A DNA stretch of 10,518 nucleotides from JANMZR01 sp031383555 (GTDB taxonomy: Bacteria; Bacteroidota; Bacteroidia; Cytophagales; Spirosomataceae). Each line of letters begins with the position of its first letter. The stretch's first letter is position 1. Where the stretch lies: positions 1 to 10,518 of the forward strand of contig JANMZR010000112.1 of NCBI GenBank assembly GCA_031383555.1. Direction: 5' to 3'. Below, one piece after another: positions 1 through 7,678 of this stretch. The notes under the pieces were generated by a model. It saw only the letters and a list, made by a program, of their open reading frames with translations, searched no databases and was not told where the DNA came from. A program made the position numbers and the translations under genes.

Positions 1-8
1 AATGTTGT

Positions 9-51
9 TAACTATTAAACTGTTGAAAATACAATAGTTAGATTTTTTTTT
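9..51 (+). terminator. Possible weak intrinsic terminator at left edge
   Basis: A perfect 8-bp inverted repeat (TAACTATT at 9-16, AATAGTTA at 33-40) encloses a 16-nt loop and is followed after two bases by nine T residues (43-51). This has the layout of a rho-independent terminator on the plus strand, so it could end a gene that lies to the left of the window. The stem has only two G/C pairs and the region is extremely A/T rich, so chance is a real alternative. I see no gene, RNA or further repeat in the rest of 52-265. Confidence 0.25.
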
Positions 52-265
52 AAATTTATTTATTAAAAAGAGTATTCCTAATTTTTTATGGTTTGTTTAA
101 TTTTTTTTGTTTATAATTTTTTAGAAAATGCCATTTATCTACATCATAAGAAGCTTATATTCACTTACCATTTACTTATTATTTTTATTTAGACGATTCT
201 CAGGGCTTATAAACAATTGGTTTTCATATATAACTGCTTTATTAACAATTAATTATAGATAATAT

Positions 266-1921
266 TTATTGAATTGTAAAATTGTAACCACTTAACTCAA
301 AATTAGCCTTTAATTGTATTATTGTATTAATTAATTGTATATTTTCTGGATTTATGTTTTTTTCCACATTTCCTGCATCCCATTTACCATTTTTGTTTGA
401 ATCGCTAATAATTCGTACAAAATATTTCCCCGGAATTACATTTTTGAATAAATACTTTTTTTGATATTTCAATTCTTTTACTAATTCGTATTTATCATTC
501 AGCAACTGAATTATTTCATCTGTTTTTGAATTGGTAATTTCTCCACTAATTGTTCCTGTATCATCAACTTGTAATATTTTATTTTCTTGACGAAATTTTT
601 TCAATGTATCATTTTCAACTGAAATAAAAGTATTTTCTAAAATATTTAATCGCAGTATATTTTTAGCTTTTGTTTTAGGAGTAATTGACAGAATATTATT
701 TTGTTGGTTCCATTGATAGTCTTTTTTTGATAGTATTATTTGTTTAGTGGTGTCATCCAAAAATTGAATATTATCAATATTAAAAGTTTTAATTGGTTTT
801 GAAAAAGTAATTGTAAATATTTGATTGTTTTCAATTACTGAGTTTTGATTTGGTACTAGATTATATTTGAATTCTTCTTTAACGGAATCATTTTTCTTAA
901 CTAGTTTTTTAAAAAGAAATTTACTTTTAATTGTACTTTCTACGCCTACAGAATCGAAGGCAATTAACTCATATTTTATGGAGTCTGGAAGTGATAGGGT
1001 ATTAAAAATTTTTATTTCGCTATCGCTTGATTGCATATAGGGAAGACTGTCAGCTGCAGATAAATAATTTATTTTTACAGATGTTACACCTTTGTTCAAT
1101 TCAATATTTGCATAGTTTACAGAAGTACGAGTTCTATTTATTTTTAATGGAAGTTTGTCTTGTTTTACTATTTTTAGGTTTATATTCTCAATGTTTTTAA
1201 TGAGGTTGAGTGTATCGGAAATATATCCTATTTTTTCTGTTAACTCATTGAATACTGTATTGTTGTTATAATCAGCTACAGCGTATATTTTGTATTTGTT
1301 TGCCTGAATGTTTTCAATATTAAACCTCCCCAAACTGTCTGTTTTTGTGAAGTAATAGGGTTTTTCTTTTTTGATATTTAATGTATCCGTTAACTTGTAC
1401 AAGCCAACTAATATATCAAAAGCAGGTTTATTGGTTAATGGCTCAAAGACGGTTCCTGATGCTTTCAATGAATCAATTTGACTTCCCGTACTAAATACTA
1501 AGCGAACATTTTTAGCTTCGTTATTTTCTGTAATATCTTTAAAAGTACTTCGAAAATTAAAATTATACGTGGTGTTCGGCTTAAAAGGTTTTTCAAAAGT
1601 AAGCCGGACACCTGTTGGCCTTACCTTACTCGAATAGTTTCCTTCTATGGCTGGAGTTATAATTAAATTTTGATTTATGTTTTCAACTTTTACATATTCG
1701 TCAAAGTAAATTTCTATTGTTTTTCCTTCAAAATTGAGGGTTTGATTTTTTGGAGACGCAGCTAATATTTTAGGATGAATAATATCTTTTTTTCCACCTA
1801 GCGGGGGCACTTTTTGTGCACAAGAAATTATTAATAGCAAAATGAAAATATGATTTGAAACAAAGAGAAACGGCTTTGTGGCTCTGAAAAAAAAGGAATT
1901 ATTTTGTTTTAGAAAATTCAA
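266..1921 (-). CDS. Ig-like (Big_5-type) domain lipoprotein
   Basis: This is a predicted surface or periplasmic lipoprotein of 551 aa. A hydrophobic stretch (about residues 25-32) runs into a lipobox, LIISC, with Cys34 as the lipidated residue. After it comes the PPLGGKKD segment typical of a Bacteroidota lipoprotein family, then a Big_5-like Ig domain (about 47-146, ending FSTG), a beta-sandwich resembling the carboxypeptidase-regulatory/CnaB fold (about 155-240, with KTDSLGRFNI), a second Ig-like segment (about 345-445) and a C-terminal beta domain. The C-terminal domain carries an acidic loop, DSNKNGKWD (507-515), that looks like a calcium-binding loop. The start is TTG; no ATG or GTG lies between the upstream in-frame stop and the lipobox, so a TTG (or a rarer ATT just before it) must be used. 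The gene lies 35 bp after mnmG on the same strand and is probably the last gene of that operon. Family assignment is from sequence memory; the exact function is unknown, with adhesion or envelope structure as guesses. Confidence 0.8.
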   Translation of the reverse strand: MNFLKQNNSFFFRATKPFLFVSNHIFILLLIISCAQKVPPLGGKKDIIHPKILAASPKNQTLNFEGKTIEIYFDEYVKVENINQNLIITPAIEGNYSSKVRPTGVRLTFEKPFKPNTTYNFNFRSTFKDITENNEAKNVRLVFSTGSQIDSLKASGTVFEPLTNKPAFDILVGLYKLTDTLNIKKEKPYYFTKTDSLGRFNIENIQANKYKIYAVADYNNNTVFNELTEKIGYISDTLNLIKNIENINLKIVKQDKLPLKINRTRTSVNYANIELNKGVTSVKINYLSAADSLPYMQSSDSEIKIFNTLSLPDSIKYELIAFDSVGVESTIKSKFLFKKLVKKNDSVKEEFKYNLVPNQNSVIENNQIFTITFSKPIKTFNIDNIQFLDDTTKQIILSKKDYQWNQQNNILSITPKTKAKNILRLNILENTFISVENDTLKKFRQENKILQVDDTGTISGEITNSKTDEIIQLLNDKYELVKELKYQKKYLFKNVIPGKYFVRIISDSNKNGKWDAGNVEKNINPENIQLINTIIQLKANFELSGYNFTIQ

Positions 1922-1956
1922 AATGTGAGTTTTTATTTTAAAGGATATTTACTTTA

Positions 1957-3822
1957 TTATCTTCCCAGATGAACCATTAAAACGGAAATGTCTGAAGGAT
2001 TTACCCCGGAAATTCTTGATGCTTGGCCAATTGTTTGGGGTTTTATTTTCTTTAATTTTTCTCTTCCTTCAAATGAAATGGCAGTTAGTTTGGAATAATC
2101 AAAATCAGGGTTTATTTGAAGTTGTTCTAGTTTCGAAACACGTTCTACAAGGAGCCTTTCTTTTTCAATATAACTTTCATATTTGATATGAATTTCTATT
2201 TGTTCTATAACATCGGCAGAAATCCCTTGGCAAGCTTCATCAAATTCCTTACACGACTTTCTCGCTTCATTTAAACCAAAATCGGGTCTTTTCAAAAGGT
2301 TAACTATTGGCATTTTTTCTCTAATTTCTGACAGCCCAATCTGAGATAAATAATCATTAATTTCTTGAGGACTTACCTTTATATTGTGAATTTTGATAGA
2401 TAGTTCATTAATTATAGTTTGTTTACTTAAAAATTCTTCATAGCGCAATTGTGTTGCCAAATTAAGTTTATATCCTTTTTCAGTTAACCTGGCGTCAGCG
2501 TTATCTTGTCGCAACAAAGTACGGTACTCAGCCCTTGAAGTGAACATACGATAAGGTTCATCCGTCCCTTTGTTTATGAGGTCGTCTATAAGCACCCCAA
2601 TATAAGCCTCAGAGCGGTTGAGTACAAATGGCTCTTCATCTTTAACTTTATTGTGAGCATTTATACCAGCCATAAGGCCTTGGCAAGCGGCTTCTTCGTA
2701 ACCTGTAGTTCCGTTTATTTGTCCTGCAAAATATAAATTATCAATTAAGTGCGTCTCTAAAGTATTTTTTAGTTGAGTCGGTGGAAAAAAATCATATTCT
2801 ATAGCGTAGCCAGGTCGGAACATTTTTGCGTTCTCAAAACCCTGAATTTTTTGAAGTGCCTTTTGTTGTACATCTTCAGGAAGAGAAGTTGAAAAGCCGT
2901 TTACATATACCTCAACGGTACTCCAGCCTTCGGGTTCTACGAATATCTGATGCCGATCTTTATCAGCAAATCGATTTATTTTATCTTCAACCGAAGGGCA
3001 ATATCTTGGACCAAGGCCTTTAATTCTTCCAGCAAACATGGGCGACTTCTCGAAGCCAGTTTTCAAAATGTCATGCACTTCATTATTTGTATAAGTAATC
3101 CAACAGCTTCTCTGTTTTAAAAGGGGTTTCGACGCAGACATAAAGGAAAACTTACCTGGGCTTTCATCTCCCTTTTGCTCTTCCATCAAACTATAATTCA
3201 GTGAGCGCCCGTCTATTCTAGGTGGGGTGCCCGTTTTCATTCTGCCAGATTCGAACCCTAATTCTATTAATTGTTCGGTTATTCCCGTTGATGCTCTTTC
3301 GGCAGTACGGCCGCCACCAAAGTTTTTTTCACCAATATGTATAAGGCCATTTAGGAATGTGCCGTTTGTTAGCACTACAGACGCTGCCTCAATCGATAAG
3401 CCAAGCTGAGTTTTTATTCCTGTTACTTTTTTGTTTTTCACAGTAATACCAACTACGCTGTCTTGCCAAAAGTCAACATTTTCGTTTGATTCCAACACAT
3501 TGCGCCATTCTTCTGCAAACATCATTCTATCACTTTGGCACCTTGGCGACCACATTGCGGGGCCTTTTGACATATTTAGCATTCTAAACTGAATCATCGA
3601 TTTGTCAGAAACCAATCCTGACATCCCTCCTAGTGCATCTATTTCACGCACAATTTGGCCTTTAGCTACTCCCCCCATTGCAGGGTTGCAGCTCATTTGA
3701 GCAATAGTTTGCATGTTCATTGTAACTAACAAAACTTTTGAGCCCATTTTTCCTGCAGCATATGCCGCTTCGCAACCCGCATGGCCAGCGCCTACCACTA
3801 TAACATCATATTTTTCAAACAT
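1957..3822 (-). CDS. mnmG: tRNA uridine-5-carboxymethylaminomethyl modification enzyme MnmG (GidA)
   Basis: MnmG, together with MnmE, uses FAD and a methylene-tetrahydrofolate C1 unit to install carboxymethylaminomethyl groups at C5 of the wobble uridine (U34) of certain tRNAs in the cytoplasm. The protein is 621 aa, close to the usual length of about 620-630. Visible marks are the N-terminal dinucleotide fold VVGAGHAGCEAA (residues 9-20), the first family cysteine in SCNPAMGG (Cys45), GRTAERAS (171-178), KTGTPPR (196-202), the second cysteine in GPRYCPSVEDK (Cys275), and EPYRMFTSRAEYR near the start of the helical C-terminal part. Cys45 and Cys275 correspond to the catalytically important cysteines 47 and 277 of E. 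coli. The frame stays open to an ATG at 3867, but family homology begins at the ATG at 3822. The 15 extra codons would translate a parS site (FHVEQ), so I use 3822. The gene follows ybeY by 72 bp and is probably co-transcribed with it. MnmG is highly conserved and the call is firm. Confidence 0.98.
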   Translation of the reverse strand: MFEKYDVIVVGAGHAGCEAAYAAGKMGSKVLLVTMNMQTIAQMSCNPAMGGVAKGQIVREIDALGGMSGLVSDKSMIQFRMLNMSKGPAMWSPRCQSDRMMFAEEWRNVLESNENVDFWQDSVVGITVKNKKVTGIKTQLGLSIEAASVVLTNGTFLNGLIHIGEKNFGGGRTAERASTGITEQLIELGFESGRMKTGTPPRIDGRSLNYSLMEEQKGDESPGKFSFMSASKPLLKQRSCWITYTNNEVHDILKTGFEKSPMFAGRIKGLGPRYCPSVEDKINRFADKDRHQIFVEPEGWSTVEVYVNGFSTSLPEDVQQKALQKIQGFENAKMFRPGYAIEYDFFPPTQLKNTLETHLIDNLYFAGQINGTTGYEEAACQGLMAGINAHNKVKDEEPFVLNRSEAYIGVLIDDLINKGTDEPYRMFTSRAEYRTLLRQDNADARLTEKGYKLNLATQLRYEEFLSKQTIINELSIKIHNIKVSPQEINDYLSQIGLSEIREKMPIVNLLKRPDFGLNEARKSCKEFDEACQGISADVIEQIEIHIKYESYIEKERLLVERVSKLEQLQINPDFDYSKLTAISFEGREKLKKIKPQTIGQASRISGVNPSDISVLMVHLGR

Positions 3823-3832
3823 ATTTTTCTTT

Positions 3833-3848
3833 TGTTCCACGTGAAACA
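3833..3848. other. parS: parS centromere-like site 1 (ParB/Spo0J binding)
   Basis: TGTTCCACGTGAAACA matches the chromosomal parS consensus TGTTNCACGTGAAACA at all 16 positions, including the palindromic CACGTG core. ParB binds parS, loads as a CTP-dependent clamp and spreads, helping ParA and SMC to segregate the chromosome; sites usually cluster near the replication origin. The site ends 10 bp upstream of the mnmG start codon and so occupies the ribosome-binding region of its leader. An exact second copy lies 45 bp away centre to centre. ParB binding in this organism is inferred, because no parA or parB gene is in the window. Confidence 0.9.
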
Positions 3849-3877
3849 CAAAAACGCATGGAGTCAATTATTATTTG

Positions 3878-3893
3878 TGTTCCACGTGAAACA
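3878..3893. other. parS: parS centromere-like site 2 (ParB/Spo0J binding)
   Basis: This is a second perfect 16-bp parS (TGTTCCACGTGAAACA) in the same orientation as site 1, separated from it by 29 bp. It begins 1 bp beyond the ybeY stop codon, so the two sites fill most of the 72-bp ybeY-mnmG gap. Two exact copies of a 16-mer at this spacing are far beyond chance and support a working ParB loading locus. Confidence 0.9.
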
Positions 3894-3894
3894 T

Positions 3895-4311
3895 TTAATT
3901 TATTAGTTGGAGCATTTTGTTTTCTAATGCTCTCATTTTTTTCTTTTCTTTTTGTGATTTATCCTTAAAGCCTATCAAATGCAAAATACCGTGTATAATT
4001 ACTCTTTTCAGTTCGAGTTCAAAGTTTTCATTTATTTCTTGGGCATTGTCTCTGACCCGTTCCACGCTTATGTATATTTCCCCCTCTATTTTATTAGGCA
4101 ACTCCGATTGATCGAATGTAATTATATCTGTATAAAAATCATGAGCCAAATACGTTTTATTAATATCAAGTAAATATTCATCATCACAAAAAATAAAGTT
4201 AATATTTCCAACTTGCTTTTCGTGAAGAATGATTACCTCTGAAATCCATTTTTTTAATTTAGCCTTTTGATTTAAACTAAAAGCCCCAACTTCAATAAAA
4301 AAAGATATCAT
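3895..4311 (-). CDS. ybeY: Endoribonuclease YbeY, rRNA maturation factor
   Basis: YbeY is a cytoplasmic metal-dependent endoribonuclease needed for 16S rRNA 3'-end maturation and 70S ribosome quality control. The product is 138 aa, near the usual 140-160. Diagnostic segments are TDIITFD (61-67, the TDVLSFP-type motif), GEIYIS (77-82) and the metal motif HGILHLIGFKD (107-117). The ligands visible are His107, His111 and Asp117. Classic YbeY proteins have a third His (H-x3-H-x5-H), whereas the K-D-K form seen here is, from my knowledge of the family, common in Bacteroidota. The ATG lies one base after the stop of the DUF4175-like gene (TAATATG), which suggests translational coupling. The stop codon abuts a parS site. 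mnmG follows in the same direction. Confidence 0.95.
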   Translation of the reverse strand: MISFFIEVGAFSLNQKAKLKKWISEVIILHEKQVGNINFIFCDDEYLLDINKTYLAHDFYTDIITFDQSELPNKIEGEIYISVERVRDNAQEINENFELELKRVIIHGILHLIGFKDKSQKEKKKMRALENKMLQLIN

Positions 4312-4312
4312 A

Positions 4313-7300
4313 TTATTTGTTTATTCTTTTGAAATAATTGTCAACTTCTTTTTTGTAGAATGGCGACAATGTAGCGGGGACTGTTCTTATCAATTCAGTT
4401 TGCTTTTGTTTTGTTTTCACATATTCTTCTAGTTCTTTTGGAATAGTTTTTGCTACGTCGGAGGCGGTTTCAGCCTTCCTTTTTTCATCTTCTTCCTGCT
4501 GGCGCAACGCTTTCTCCGACTCTAAAAGGCGTGTTTGAATCTCTTTTTGCCTGTTTAGAGTTTGTTGTGTAATTTTTTTGTTTACAATATCGGTTTCTGT
4601 TTGATCCATCTTTTTTATGAGATCTTTTACTTGCTCCCCCAATTTGTTGCCAATCTCATTACCCTTTTGATTGTCCATAATTTCTTGTAACATCCTTCTT
4701 ATTCTGCCTTGCTCTTGTGCTAATTTTGCAAGCTCCTCCGAATTGCCCTCCTTACCATCCTTCCCCTTATTTCCGTCTTTCCCAGTTGTGCCTTGCATTT
4801 TTTGGTTTAACTTTTGTTGCATTTCTGACATCATTGGTAGTGCTGCTTTACCTTTTTTCTTCCCTTTGCCTTTCCCGCTCATATCCATCATACTCATTTG
4901 CATTTGACTTAGTACGTCGCTTAGCAAAAGGGCTAGATTATTCATGGAAGTCATAGCAAACTGTTGTCTCGCAGTTATTGTATTTAACTTTCTTTCTTTT
5001 ATATTTTCTGAGCTTTCGTCCATATGGTATTTCATAAGACCCACCTCTCTGGTAACAAATGATTTTATTTGAAATACTCTGTTGGCCAAAGCATATAAAC
5101 TGTCTTCAATTATTTTTGCATCGTCCTTTAGTTTTATTTGGGTTTGTCCCAATTTCAAAAAGCGGGGGTCACCAACACGGATGTTTCGGAAGTCTTTCAT
5201 TAATTTTTCTTGATCAAATGAAAGTTTCACCAAATTTTCCATTATTTGGCGAAGATCGTCAATGTTTTCCTCTGTTTCAATGGCTTCTTGACTACTCTTT
5301 TGATCTTGAAGTTTTTCTGCCAAGTTTTTCATTTTTTGGGCTGCTTTTTTTTGAGATCCGGCCGCTTTTTTATTTTCTTTTTTATTCATATCCGCTTTGC
5401 TCTGTTGCTGATCCTTAGAAATCTCCTCCTGACTTTTTTGGTCAGTATCTAATTTATCATCTTCTTTCAGCTCCTCACTAAGCTTTTCTGCTTCTTTTAG
5501 TTCTTCTTTTGTTTTTTCGAAATCTTTTGATATCTCGTCTTGTTTATCTTTCAATTCTTCATTACTTTCGTCACTTTTTTTATCTTCAGTTTTTTCTGCT
5601 AGATTTTCTTCTCTCTTAGCTTGATCTAATAAGTCTTTAATTGCTTTATCAACCTTTTGCTCCTTTTCAAGTTTTTTGAACAATTTCAACGCCCGATCAA
5701 GCTCTTTTTCTAAATTTCTTTCTTTGTTTTTAAGTTTGTCCAATTGATCAAGCATTTTTTCGTTCTCCCTCTTCTCCATTTGCTCTTTTAGGTTTTCATA
5801 CATTTTCTTCGTTTCTTCATCTAATAGATCTTTTATTAGGTTGTCAAGTTGCTTGATTTTTTCCATCATTTCTGGTTTCAAATCATCAAAACGCTTTTGT
5901 TGCTCGCTTGAAACTTTAAATTGCTCTTGTAGCGACTTAATCTCATTCATTAATTCCTCTCTTTTCTTTAATATTTCATCTACAAGCTTTTTGTCTTGAT
6001 AATTCAAATCAGGGTTATTTTTGAGCTTTTTTTCTAGATTTGCTAGCTCATTTTTCAACTTTTCAGCATTGTTAAGTGTTTTATCTAATTGTTCCTCTGT
6101 TTTATCCAAAGAGTTTTTAATGTTTTCGTCAATCTTCTGATTAGACGGAATTTTATATTCTAAGATTTCAGATTTTGTGCTTTTTGACCCGTTAACTCCA
6201 TCATTATCAGATACTTGAACATAATAGTTAAGCTTATCTCCTGGGTTAAGCTTTAATGAATCGAGCAGCCAAGTGTAGTAAAAACCCTGAATATTTTGGC
6301 TTTTGTCTATTGATATATTAAACGAGCTGGTAATTGGCTTTGCCTGCGACCGCTCTAATGTGTAAAATAATTTTAATTGACTTAAACCATAGTCGTCGCC
6401 GATTTTACCACCCAAAACCACATAATTAAATAATGTTGTGTCTTTATATTGTTCCAAAGAAATGGTTGGGAAATTGTCGGGAATTACTGAAATATCATAC
6501 GTTGAGGCATCTTTATTTGAACTGAATTCATTAAAAAGCTTCACAAAATAGTTTGTGCTTTTTCTAATTTGTTTTTGATAGCTAAAGGCTCCAGAAATTA
6601 AAGATTTTTTTGTTAAACCAACAGTTTTATCAGCAGCAAATGAAAATTTTACAGAATCGGTATCAATAGCTCCAATTTCCCATTTAACTACAGTTCCTTC
6701 AGGAATAGTGAAGTTGCCAGAATTTTCTAAACTTAAGTTTTGTTTTCTCAAATAAACCGGATATTGAAAATGAACAATCATTCCATTTAGGGTGGGACGA
6801 TTCATTATTTTTATTTTGTAGGTAGATGAATTAAAGCCAGCAGCCTCAAAATTAAAGCTCGTTTCCTTTTGAATATTACGAAAAGTGTAATTATAATTTT
6901 TAGCGTCAACAGACTCTAAATTTATTTTCCTATCATCTATTGACAAATACAAATCTTGCGGAAAGGCTTTTCCAACCAATTCCAGATTTATTGTAAAATC
7001 TTCATTTTTAAAAGCCTTCAGGTCTTTATTTTTAATGATAAACTGAAAAGGCGCAGGTTGTGCAAATTCGTTTTTAAAGTTGACTATTCTTTCGGAACTT
7101 TCTGCAAAGTAACTAGGATAAAACGCTAAAATTGCCAGTATTAGGCCCGCAGGAATGAAAGCATACTTTAAATATTTTTTATTATCTTCTATTCTAATAG
7201 CATCACTGAAACGTACAATACCCAATTGTTTTGTTTTTTGGTCAATAGATGCTTGAACCAACTCACTGCTATTTGAATTTGTTGAAAGTTGAAGTGTATT

Positions 7301-7636
7301 CAATAATTTATCACTTATTTCAGGGAAAAATTGGCCAATTTGTATTGCAGCGTCCTTATCATTGATTGATTTTTTTGAACTAAATAGATGAAACATCGGC
7401 CAAGCAATTTGACTCAAAATACTATATATTAATATTCCACAAAACGAATAAAAAAGAACGGTTCTAACGTTTGTTCCAAAATGTCCAAAATATTCTAATG
7501 TATTAAATATTAGGTAAGTACCTAATAAAATTGCTGCAGATATTAATGTGCCTTTTAAAACTTTATTCAGATAAAATTTTGACTTATATTCCTCTAGTTT
7601 TTGATGAAGAATTGATACCGAGCGCAAGTTTTCCAT
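4313..7636 (-). CDS. DUF4175-like membrane protein with long coiled coil
   Basis: This is a large protein of unknown function (1107 aa). It has two N-terminal membrane segments (about residues 30-47 and 58-79) and a third hydrophobic segment (about 153-172). A beta-rich region follows to about residue 495, then a very long Lys/Glu/Asp/Gln-rich coiled coil (about 498-785). Next come a mostly helical region rich in Met, a Gly/Lys cluster (about 918-930), a short collagen-like run of five G-X-X triplets (949-963) and a final charged helical segment ending near FYKKEVDNYFKRINK. This layout and the position directly before ybeY fit the DUF4175 family as I know it from Bacteroidota; I could not run a profile search. 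The frame extends to a TTG at 7660, but the first ATG is at 7636 and I prefer it. xth ends 42 bp upstream, and ybeY starts one base after this stop. The big middle and C-terminal part probably faces the periplasm (inference from the third membrane segment). Confidence 0.8.
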   Translation of the reverse strand: MENLRSVSILHQKLEEYKSKFYLNKVLKGTLISAAILLGTYLIFNTLEYFGHFGTNVRTVLFYSFCGILIYSILSQIAWPMFHLFSSKKSINDKDAAIQIGQFFPEISDKLLNTLQLSTNSNSSELVQASIDQKTKQLGIVRFSDAIRIEDNKKYLKYAFIPAGLILAILAFYPSYFAESSERIVNFKNEFAQPAPFQFIIKNKDLKAFKNEDFTINLELVGKAFPQDLYLSIDDRKINLESVDAKNYNYTFRNIQKETSFNFEAAGFNSSTYKIKIMNRPTLNGMIVHFQYPVYLRKQNLSLENSGNFTIPEGTVVKWEIGAIDTDSVKFSFAADKTVGLTKKSLISGAFSYQKQIRKSTNYFVKLFNEFSSNKDASTYDISVIPDNFPTISLEQYKDTTLFNYVVLGGKIGDDYGLSQLKLFYTLERSQAKPITSSFNISIDKSQNIQGFYYTWLLDSLKLNPGDKLNYYVQVSDNDGVNGSKSTKSEILEYKIPSNQKIDENIKNSLDKTEEQLDKTLNNAEKLKNELANLEKKLKNNPDLNYQDKKLVDEILKKREELMNEIKSLQEQFKVSSEQQKRFDDLKPEMMEKIKQLDNLIKDLLDEETKKMYENLKEQMEKRENEKMLDQLDKLKNKERNLEKELDRALKLFKKLEKEQKVDKAIKDLLDQAKREENLAEKTEDKKSDESNEELKDKQDEISKDFEKTKEELKEAEKLSEELKEDDKLDTDQKSQEEISKDQQQSKADMNKKENKKAAGSQKKAAQKMKNLAEKLQDQKSSQEAIETEENIDDLRQIMENLVKLSFDQEKLMKDFRNIRVGDPRFLKLGQTQIKLKDDAKIIEDSLYALANRVFQIKSFVTREVGLMKYHMDESSENIKERKLNTITARQQFAMTSMNNLALLLSDVLSQMQMSMMDMSGKGKGKKKGKAALPMMSEMQQKLNQKMQGTTGKDGNKGKDGKEGNSEELAKLAQEQGRIRRMLQEIMDNQKGNEIGNKLGEQVKDLIKKMDQTETDIVNKKITQQTLNRQKEIQTRLLESEKALRQQEEDEKRKAETASDVAKTIPKELEEYVKTKQKQTELIRTVPATLSPFYKKEVDNYFKRINK

Positions 7637-7678
7637 AATCTCAATTTTAAACCTTAACAATTAATTCAAATAACAATT

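Noticed and set aside
135..143. TTATCTACA, resembling a DnaA box (TTATCCACA), in the left intergenic region.
   Set aside because: It has one mismatch at a conserved C and stands alone; no cluster of boxes or adjacent dnaA supports an origin here, despite the parS sites.
196..256. Imperfect repeat of an AATTGTTnATAA-like sequence after the lipoprotein stop.
   Set aside because: The stretch is A/T-rich and the match is short and imperfect, with no stem plus T tract that would make a terminator.
360..368. TTTTCCACA, matching the relaxed DnaA box TTWTNCACA.
   Set aside because: It is a single copy inside the lipoprotein coding region, where chance matches are expected.
4671..5452. Plus-strand open frames of 68-119 codons opposite the DUF4175-like gene.
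   Set aside because: They are antisense shadows of the low-complexity Lys/Glu coiled-coil gene; their Phe/Leu/Ser-rich translations are what that complement gives.
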